Of a stretch of DNA of 8,116 nucleotides, positions 1-5,400 are shown one piece after another. Numbering within the stretch: position 1 is the first letter of the stretch; each line of letters opens with the position of its first letter. A program made the position numbers and the translations under genes. The notes beneath the pieces were generated by a model. The model had not been told where the DNA came from. It ran no database searches and worked only from the letters and a program-made list of their open reading frames with translations. This stretch comes from Pseudomonadota bacterium (GTDB lineage Bacteria > Myxococcota > UBA9042 > PHBI01), in assembly GCA_005772945.1 (NCBI GenBank), contig SXIE01000135.1, positions 1 through 8,116 of the forward strand, written 5' to 3'.

Positions 1-338
1 ACGCGGCGGTGCGCGCCGTGATCGCGCGCACGCTGCGCGGTGCTGGCTACGCCGTCGTCGAGGCGGCCAACGGGGCCGAGGCACTGCTGAAGCTGCAGGC
101 CATCGGCGGCCGCGCGGACCTCGTCTTCACCGACCTCGTCATGCCCCAGATGGGAGGGCGCGAGCTGGCCGACAAGATTCACGCAGAGGCGCCCGCCATG
201 CGCATCCTCTTCGCGTCCGGCTATTCCGAGAACGCGGTCGTTCACCACGGCGAGCTGGACGCGGGCCTGCAGTTTCTGGCGAAGCCGTTCTCGCCCGAGG
301 CGTTGCTGCGGGGCGTGCGCGCGGTGCTGGATGCGTGA
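1..338 (+). CDS. Response-regulator receiver (REC) domain, C-terminal end of a truncated signalling protein
   Basis: Partial gene whose 5' end lies outside the window; the frame is open to base 1, and the stop is TGA at 336-338. The visible ~111 residues cover most of a CheY-like receiver domain. Numbering residues from the codon at base 9, the phospho-acceptor aspartate is D42 in FTDLVMP, the switch Ser is S70 in FASGY, and the conserved lysine is K92 in AKPF. The first beta strand with its acidic pocket would lie upstream. The protein stops right after the last receiver helix, and the SGYSENAVVHHGELD stretch resembles C-terminal receivers of PAS-containing hybrid histidine kinases. I therefore infer a hybrid kinase, but a stand-alone receiver protein cannot be excluded. 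It is convergent with the toxin-antitoxin genes to its right, with only 36 bp between stop codons, and has no evident functional tie to them. Confidence 0.88.
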   Translation, partial: AAVRAVIARTLRGAGYAVVEAANGAEALLKLQAIGGRADLVFTDLVMPQMGGRELADKIHAEAPAMRILFASGYSENAVVHHGELDAGLQFLAKPFSPEALLRGVRAVLDA

Positions 339-353
339 GCGGCACGGTGCCGC
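339..353. terminator. Short GC hairpin between convergent genes
   Basis: A perfect inverted repeat, GCGGCAC-G-GTGCCGC, starts on the base after the receiver stop codon. It lies between that stop and the HepT-like stop at 375. Its place between two convergent genes suggests a bidirectional transcription-end signal. There is no T-tract on either strand, so a canonical intrinsic terminator is not shown; chance palindromy in GC-rich DNA is the alternative. Confidence 0.4.
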
Positions 354-374
354 CGACTGCGGCGAGGGGGCGCG

Positions 375-875
375 CTACTCCGGCGGCAGGTCGCGGGCCG
401 CTGCGAGCCACGCGGCGAACCGATCGAGCGCCGCTATGAACGCCGGCGCGTTGGCGAGCAGCTTGGCGACGTGTCGTCCGAGCTCGGACGGATCGAGCTC
501 GACGCAATAGGCGTTGCGAAAGAAGTGCCGGAAACGACGAAGCTCTTGAAGCCAGTCGCGGAGCGCCGTGTCGATGAGGGCGTCGCGCAGGCCCGGGATC
601 TCGAGCGCCATTTGGTCGATGAGCTGGCGATGTGAATCCGGCCCACTCGGGACGTCCTCGTCGAGGAGGCGCGCCACGCGCTCGAAGGCGGTCTCGACGG
701 CGGTATAGTAATGGTGCAAGTCGATGGCGACGAGCCCGAGGTCGCGTCGATCGGGCTCGGGAGCTGCGAGGCTCGGCGCGAGGCGGGCCAGCTCGGACGA
801 GAGCAACGCAAGCGCGCGGTGCTCCCGCTGGAGCTCGGCGAGGAGGCGTGTGAGACGTGTTCGCGCGCCGCTCAT
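375..875 (-). CDS. HepT-like HEPN-domain protein, toxin partner of the MntA-type nucleotidyltransferase
   Basis: 166 residues, mostly helical, resembling the HepT-like ribonuclease family. Known HepT toxins are HEPN-fold RNases that cleave RNA and are neutralised when the partner MNT enzyme adds AMP groups to a tyrosine of the RX4HXY motif. The N-terminal half carries HHYYTAVETAFERVAR (residues 54-69), matching the conserved helix around the LHxxYTxxExxFERIA pattern. The C-terminal half has RFRHFFRNAYCVELD, with R116, N121 and Y123 in the positions of RX4HXY. The histidine expected at 121 is therefore Asn; the arginine and the modifiable tyrosine are kept. The start at 875 was chosen because its ATG overlaps the MntA stop (ATGA) and matches family length. 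The same frame stays open upstream to 1079, but that extension is Arg/Gly/Pro-rich shadow of the MntA gene. The Asn may mean a weakened RNase or a subfamily variant. Confidence 0.83.
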   Translation of the reverse strand: MSGARTRLTRLLAELQREHRALALLSSELARLAPSLAAPEPDRRDLGLVAIDLHHYYTAVETAFERVARLLDEDVPSGPDSHRQLIDQMALEIPGLRDALIDTALRDWLQELRRFRHFFRNAYCVELDPSELGRHVAKLLANAPAFIAALDRFAAWLAAARDLPPE

Positions 876-1225
876 CGGAGTCGCACCCCGTCCGCCCGAA
901 TGTGCGTCGCGAAGTCGGCGCCGAGGGCTTCGAGGCGCAGCACGTCGACGGGCCGTCCCAGCGCGCGCTCCGCGGCCACGCCGAAGGCGAGGGCCTGCTC
1001 GAGGGCGAGACCGGCGACGCCCAGATCGACGTCGGACGCCGCTTGGAAGTCCCCCGAGGCCAGCGAGCCAAAGAGCCACACGGCAGCCTCGGCCGGAAGC
1101 GGCCAGGTGCCGAGGAACGCGTCGAGCCGGGCGCGCACCGCCAGGCCCAGCGCGCGATCGGCGCTACGGGCCGCGGCCCGGCGTGCGCGCATGGCGGCGG
1201 CAAGATCCTGGGGCCGGGTGGTCAT
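872..1225 (-). CDS. MntA-type minimal nucleotidyltransferase (antitoxin of a HepT/MntA pair)
   Basis: 117 residues forming a minimal DNA polymerase beta-like nucleotidyltransferase. The catalytic signature GSX10DXD is complete: G53 S54, then D65 and D67 in GSLASGDFQAASDVDL. A third carboxylate, D94 in RPVDVLRLEAL, sits at the expected next strand, so the enzyme looks active. Characterised MntA proteins are antitoxins that oligo-adenylylate the HepT toxin. The stop TGA (872-874) overlaps the HepT ATG (873-875), giving an ATGA junction that implies translational coupling at a fixed ratio. The ATG at 1225 has only a weak Shine-Dalgarno match; an in-frame Met at residue 12 is an alternative start. 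The 225 bp upstream to the GNAT stop hold a 13-bp direct repeat, a perfect palindrome and one copy of the 59-bp repeat, so a promoter must lie there, but I cannot assign one with confidence. Confidence 0.87.
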   Translation of the reverse strand: MTTRPQDLAAAMRARRAAARSADRALGLAVRARLDAFLGTWPLPAEAAVWLFGSLASGDFQAASDVDLGVAGLALEQALAFGVAAERALGRPVDVLRLEALGADFATHIRADGVRLR

Positions 1226-1288
1226 CGCGTCCGAGCCTACACGAGGGCGGGCGAGGTGCCCAGCGGGGGCGCGCCGTGGCCGACCGGA

Positions 1289-1328
1289 TCGGGGCGGTTG
1301 GGCCGATCGGGTCGTTCGGGGCGGTTGG
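1289..1328. repeat. 13-bp direct repeat upstream of mntA-like gene
   Basis: TCGGGGCGGTTGG occurs at 1289-1301 and again at 1316-1328, with start points 27 bp apart, in the leader of the MntA-HepT operon. The surrounding sequence is low in complexity (GGC/GGTT-rich), so slippage or chance is possible. Spaced direct repeats in a toxin-antitoxin leader could also be regulator-binding sites. Confidence 0.4.
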
Positions 1329-1347
1329 AGCGTTCAGTCTTGGACTA

Positions 1348-1406
1348 ATCGCGTTTAGTCGAAAACTAAACGCGTGGCGCGGCCGCGTCGGTCACGGCAG
1401 GTAGAA
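1348..1406. repeat. 59-bp direct repeat, left copy, with orphan gene terminus
   Basis: Aligns without gaps to 2351-2409 at an offset of exactly 1003 bp. The two copies match at 53 of 59 positions. Bases 1369-1406 and 2372-2409 are identical (38 bp), and all six differences fall in the inverted-repeat half. Read on the minus strand, 1406-1392 encodes F-Y-L-P-stop, the exact end of the giant lipoprotein gene, but here no such gene precedes it: the upstream sequence is the GNAT tail and 44 bp of unique DNA. I interpret this as the displaced original end of the lipoprotein gene after insertion of the RHH-GNAT module. Confidence 0.85.
1350..1374. promoter_or_regulatory. Perfect 10-bp inverted repeat inside left 59-bp repeat
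   Basis: CGCGTTTAGT (1350-1359) and ACTAAACGCG (1365-1374) are perfect reverse complements around a CGAAA spacer. The palindrome lies 125 bp upstream of the MntA start and downstream of the GNAT stop. It has no T-tract, so it is a poor intrinsic terminator. It could be an operator, a recombinase-binding core, or a hairpin. A further GACTA (1343-1347) pairs with TAGTC (1356-1360), so the same half-site motif recurs just outside. Confidence 0.6.
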
Positions 1407-1450
1407 TCGGTTGCGCGCGTGCTCGGCAAATCGCCCCAGGGCGGCGGCGA

Positions 1451-1975
1451 TCAATGCGGGGGCTCGGCGGCCGCTTTGATGTCCTGCATCATCAGGTACA
1501 CCGCCGTCGGTTGCGGGCGGGCATCCGACTGACCCTCGAGGGGCTCGAAGGCGGTGAAGCCGTACTTCGCGTAGAAGTCGATCGCGCCCGGCTTGGCATC
1601 GACGACGACGGCGCCGCAACCGACCTCGTCGGCCATCTTCGATGCGAGCTCGAGCACGAAGCGGAGGAGCTGTCCTCCAATCCCCTGCGACTGTGCCGAC
1701 TGGTCTACGGCGAGCCGTGCGAGCCCGAGCGCCGGCATCGGGTAGCGGGGTAGCGTCTTCCTTGCGCGCTCCGGCAGTTCCTCCATGTCCACGTGACGTG
1801 CAGCGACCGTGGCGAAGCCCAGGATGCGGCCCCGATGGACGGCGACGTACGTCACCCCGATGTGGTGACGAAACTGGTTCTGGCCGGCGTACCGGCGGAA
1901 GAACCGATCGAGCGCCTCGTCGCCGGACCGGAACGCCGAGCGGTCGTCACTCGGGCGGAGCGCCCTAATCTCCAT
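1451..1975 (-). CDS. GNAT-family acetyltransferase, toxin of an RHH-GNAT toxin-antitoxin pair
   Basis: 174 residues with a complete GNAT fold resembling the TacT/AtaT/KacT/ItaT toxin group. Those toxins acetylate the amino acid on charged tRNAs and so block translation. The N-terminal part has the group-typical pattern FRSGDEALDRFFRRYAGQNQ (residues 15-34). Motif A is RLAVDQSAQSQGIGGQLL (87-104), with the acetyl-CoA pyrophosphate loop Q-x-x-G-x-G at Q95-G100. FYAKYGF (134-140) supplies the usual catalytic tyrosine, Y135. Length is normal for the family and nothing is missing, so the toxin looks intact. The ATG at 1975 overlaps the antitoxin stop by 11 bp with no strong Shine-Dalgarno of its own, pointing to translational coupling. 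The target tRNA cannot be read from sequence. Confidence 0.9.
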   Translation of the reverse strand: MEIRALRPSDDRSAFRSGDEALDRFFRRYAGQNQFRHHIGVTYVAVHRGRILGFATVAARHVDMEELPERARKTLPRYPMPALGLARLAVDQSAQSQGIGGQLLRFVLELASKMADEVGCGAVVVDAKPGAIDFYAKYGFTAFEPLEGQSDARPQPTAVYLMMQDIKAAAEPPH

Positions 1976-2234
1976 CGCGCATCAGCTTGCGCAGCGCGGG
2001 AGTGGGATTCGGATTCTCGGCCTTGCGGAGCATCTCCTCGGCGGTTTTCCGCGAGACGACGATGCGCGGGTGGATGATGTACTCGGCCGGGATCTCGTCG
2101 AGAGCCTGCAGATGATGCAGCAACGCCTGTTCGACGAGGTGGCCCTTCTTGACCCCCGTCCGGCGGACGTGCTTCTCCATCCGCTCGCGCGTAGCCTCGG
2201 AGATCTGGGCCGAAATCTGGGTTTCCTTCGCCAT
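1965..2234 (-). CDS. Ribbon-helix-helix antitoxin of the RHH-GNAT pair
   Basis: 89 residues. The N-terminal half is a ribbon-helix-helix DNA-binding domain: a beta strand around ETQISAQIS (4-12), helix A about 13-26, a turn at TGVKKG, and helix B about 31-45. The C-terminal tail (46-89, with EYIIHPRIVVS and a charged end) is the region that in such antitoxins wraps the toxin. RHH antitoxins bind their own promoter and sequester the acetyltransferase. I chose the ATG at 2234 over the TTG two codons upstream because a GGGAG Shine-Dalgarno lies six bases before it and the family consensus begins there. It precedes and overlaps the toxin gene, the usual order for this type. The domain looks closer to CopG-like antitoxins than to DUF1778 ones, which is a judgement by eye. 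Confidence 0.87.
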   Translation of the reverse strand: MAKETQISAQISEATRERMEKHVRRTGVKKGHLVEQALLHHLQALDEIPAEYIIHPRIVVSRKTAEEMLRKAENPNPTPALRKLMRDGD

Positions 2235-2246
2235 GGACAACTCCCA

Positions 2247-2269
2247 GTAGAAAATCTACGGTTTTGTAG
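2247..2269. promoter_or_regulatory. Candidate RHH antitoxin operator (alternating GTAG/CTAC half-sites)
   Basis: GTAGA-AAA-TCTAC (2247-2259) is a perfect 5-bp inverted repeat. The CTAC at 2256-2259 also pairs with GTAG at 2266-2269, giving three alternating half-sites. The first palindrome covers the -10 element of the antitoxin promoter. Ribbon-helix-helix antitoxins commonly repress by binding short inverted repeats in this position, so this is the likely autoregulatory site. Binding is inferred, not shown. Confidence 0.6.
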
Positions 2270-2281
2270 CCGAGGGGTCAA
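2253..2281 (-). promoter_or_regulatory. Sigma-70-type promoter of the RHH-GNAT operon
   Basis: On the minus strand TTGACC (2281-2276) matches five of six bases of the -35 consensus. After a 17-bp spacer, TAGATT (2258-2253) matches four of six at -10. The AT-rich patch stands out in GC-rich surroundings. The expected start lies just upstream of the GGGAG ribosome-binding site and the ATG at 2234, giving a short leader. The promoter lies inside the 1003-bp repeat-bracketed unit, so the module carries its own expression signals. Confidence 0.7.
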
Positions 2282-2350
2282 GCCCGCGCTACAGGCTGCT
2301 GCGGCCGGGCCCTGAGTCTCGTCCCGGCGGATTGGGGCGCGGCCATCGGC

Positions 2351-2409
2351 ATTGCGTTTGGTCCAGACCTGAACGCGTGGCGCGGCCGCGTCGGTCACGG
2401 CAGGTAGAA
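2351..2409. repeat. 59-bp direct repeat, right copy, forming the 3' end of the lipoprotein gene
   Basis: Partner of 1348-1406. Bases 2395-2409 are the last four codons (F-Y-L-P) and the TGA of the giant lipoprotein. The rest is its immediate 3' flank, including a GC palindrome CGCGGCCGCG in the identical core. The inverted repeat found in the left copy is present but degraded here (about 2353-2377): several pairs are G-T wobbles and one is mismatched. It may act as a weak hairpin after the lipoprotein gene. Confidence 0.85.
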
Positions 2410-5400
2410 CCAGGCCTCGTTTGTCGTCCAGCTGTCGCGCGCGTAGATGCTGAACTCGCGCGTCGTGTAGTCGTCGATGTCGAAGTTCTGGTTCAAGACG
2501 CGAAGGACGCCGAGGCGCATGCGGCTCTGCGACGGAAGCGCGGTGATGCCGGCGGCGGTCTGGAGATCGGGGAGGTAGGCGGTCGTGACCGCGCCGTCGA
2601 CGATGAGGGTCCAGAGGGTGATCTGGCCTTCGGGGGTCAGATCGAGGCGCGTGTATTGGTTGGCGGGGCCGCCGTCCCAGGTCCAGCCGAAGGCGAGGCT
2701 GTCGAGGGATGCGGCGTGGAGCGGGGCCGTGACGATCGGGAAGTGGAGGAAGGGGCCGAGGATGAAGGCGGCGCTGCCGACGACGCGCACGCGGCCGTCC
2801 GGCTCGGCGAGGGCGCCGAAGGCCTTCGAGCGGTAGTCGTCGATGGGCTCGAGGTGGAGCGTCGCGGGGTCGGGGCCGACCAGGGCGGTGCCGTGATCGC
2901 CGACCACGACCAGGGTGCGGTCCGGGGTCTCGGTGAGGGCGGTGAGATCGTAGGGGGTCGAGGCGACGGGCAAGGGTGGCGTGGTCAGGCCGAGGTCGAG
3001 CTGGGCGAGCGAGGCGCCGAGGCCGACGAGGCCGACGAGGATCGTCCCGCGGTCGCCGACGACGACGAGCGTGCCGTCGGCGCGGACGAGCGCGGCGCGC
3101 AGGGTCTGGGTGGTGTCGGTCGGGATGCGGCGCCAGGTGCTATCGCGTCCGGCGTAGACGCGGCCGCCGGTGCCGAGCGCGAGGACCTCGCCGCCGGGGA
3201 GGGAGAGGAGCCCGCGGATAGCTTGCAGGGAGGGGCCGCCGACGATGCTCCAGCTGCGGTCGGCGAGGGACAGGCGCCGGAGGCGACTCGCGCCGGCGAC
3301 GTAGAGGGCGTCGTCCGTGAGGGCGGCCGCGACGAAGCTGTCGGTGTTGGCGGGGGTGGGCTGGCCCGAGGGGGCGGGGGGCCCCGAGGGGACGCTGGGG
3401 CCGGGGACCGCTTCCCAGGCGAGGCCGGTGAAGTGACGGATCGTCTCGTGGTCGCCGACGGCCCAGAGATCGATCGCAACGTCCGGAGCGGGCGGAGTGG
3501 CGGGGGCGTCGGCGACGCGGCCGACGATGGCGCGGAGGTGTTCTTGGGTGAAGCTCGGTTGGGGCGTCCAGCCGTTGCCGACGTGGAGGAGGATGAGGCC
3601 GCGCTCGCCGACCGCCCAGGCGCGCGTGCCGGTGGCGCCGGTGAAGGTGGGGGCAGGCGCGGCGAAGACGGCGTAGAGGTCGCGCTCGAGTTGGCTGCCC
3701 TCGAGGTGCCAGCCGCCGCCCGGGTCGCGCACCGGAAAGCGGTCCTCGACGATGCGCTGCACGTTCTGGACGAAGTTCAGGCTGCGTGGCTGGGCGCCGG
3801 CGACGTCCTTCGGGGCGAGCGTCGTGTAGAAGAAATACTGCGCGTCGTAGAGCTCGCGGTCGAGCGAGGCCAGCTCGTTCGGGAGCAGGTAGGTGTCGTC
3901 GCCGATCGGGACGGGCTTGCGCGAGAAGGGGACCGCGCCGTCGGCGCCGAGGTCGAGCGTGACCGCGATATTCGGCTCGGCAAGGCCGCTGGGCCAGACC
4001 GGGGGATCCATGAGCCGCACCCGAAAGCTGCGGCGCAGCGGGTGATCGAGCGTCACGTCGAGGTCCGTCTGGGTCGCGCCCGAAAGTGCGTAGACATGGC
4101 GCCGGACGCCGAAGGCGGTCGGGAGGAAGGTGCCGAGCGTGTCCTTGTAGCCGCCGAAACAATAGATCGCGAGATCGCCGAGGCGGCGCGAGTCGAGCTG
4201 GTAGGCGGCGTCGCCCGTGATGTCGACCCAGCCGGTCTCTTGGATCGGGTACTCGTAACCGAAGTCGCTGGTCGAGGTGACGTTGCAGTAGGCGGCCTTC
4301 TGGCCCGGGGAGGGCAGGCAGCGGAGCCCGGCCGAGGAGTTGCTGCACGCGTAACCGGCGGGGCAATCGTCGCTTGCGAGGCATGCCTGGGCGCAGAATT
4401 GGCCCTGATCGCCGACGGTGACACAAGCGAAGTCGGCGGCTGCCTCGGGCGCGGCATCGGGGCGCGCCGGGTCGTCGCAGCCGGGCCCGAGTGCGGGGTC
4501 GTCCTCACACGGCGCGCAGTGGCGCGAGTCCGCGATGGCGAGGGCGGCGCAGCTGCCGGGCGGGGCGACGACGTACTTGCCGAGGCCGAGGACGTGCCCG
4601 CTGAGCGTCGCGTTCGGGTACGGCGGGGGCGGGGTGACGCCGCCGTTGCCTTGGTCGGGGATCGGGTTCTGCTGGAGGACGATCGTGACGTTGGTCGCGT
4701 CGAAGGCGACGACCGAATAGGAAGTAAAGCCGGTCTTGCTGGCGGTGACGTCGAGCGGCCCGACGCGGCCCGGGGTCGAGAACGTGACCTGGCCGCGGTC
4801 GTCGGTGAGGCCTTGCCACTGCCACTCCGACGGGGGGGGCGAGGTGTCCGCGCGCGCGGGGGTTGCAAGGACGAACGCGCCCGCGACGGGGCCGTAGCCG
4901 TTCCCGCCGTAGACCGTGACGTTGAGCGTCTCGTCGATCGGCGGGCCCCAGGTGCCGCCGTAGCCCGAGCGCGGATCATAGACGGTGAGGGCGCGCGCGA
5001 GCGTCGCGGTGTGGGCGCCATCGCTGAGGACCGCGTCGTACGTCCCGACGTCGAGGCGCGGGCTGCTCACTGCGAGCTCGGCGGAGGAGACCCGGGCGAT
5101 GGGGGTGCAGGGGGCGCCACCGATCGTCAAGGTCGCGTCGGGACCGAAGCCCGCGCCGAAGACGCGCAGGTGCGTTCCGCCGGCCTGGGCCGCGGTCGGG
5201 GGCGTGATGAGCTGGAGGCTCGGCGTGTCGGCGGTGAAGTCGTAGCCCGCGGGAAGGCGCGCCGTGAGGCCCGACGAGCGGACGATGACGTCGGCGCTAC
5301 CGGGGGCGCCGGGGGGTGTGGTGGCCGTCAGGTGCTCGGCGTCGAGGACCGTGATGGCGGTCGCGGGGAGGGCGCCGATCTGGACGACCATGCCGGGCTC

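Noticed and set aside
876..1079. N-terminal extension of the HepT-like frame to 1079
   Set aside because: The extra 68 residues are Arg/Gly/Pro-rich and lie wholly inside the MntA gene in another frame. The ATG at 875 gives the family length and the ATGA overlap.
857..1404. Several overlapping plus-strand frames opposite MntA and HepT
   Set aside because: All are Arg/Ala/Gly-rich, lack motifs, and oppose a strand with an intact GSX10DXD enzyme and a HEPN-type protein.
1348..1406. Integron attC (59-base element) interpretation of the repeat
   Set aside because: The length and toxin-antitoxin cargo are suggestive. But I cannot find paired RYYYAAC and GTTRRRY core sites at the ends; the nearest string, GTTTAGT, breaks the consensus. 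No integrase gene is in the window.
1392..1619. Minus-strand frame ending in the same F-Y-L-P-stop as the lipoprotein
   Set aside because: Most of it overlaps the GNAT gene out of frame and is Arg-rich. Only the last codons are meaningful, as a duplicated gene terminus, so it is treated as part of the repeat rather than a gene. A weak shared A-R codon pair further upstream of both ends was judged chance.
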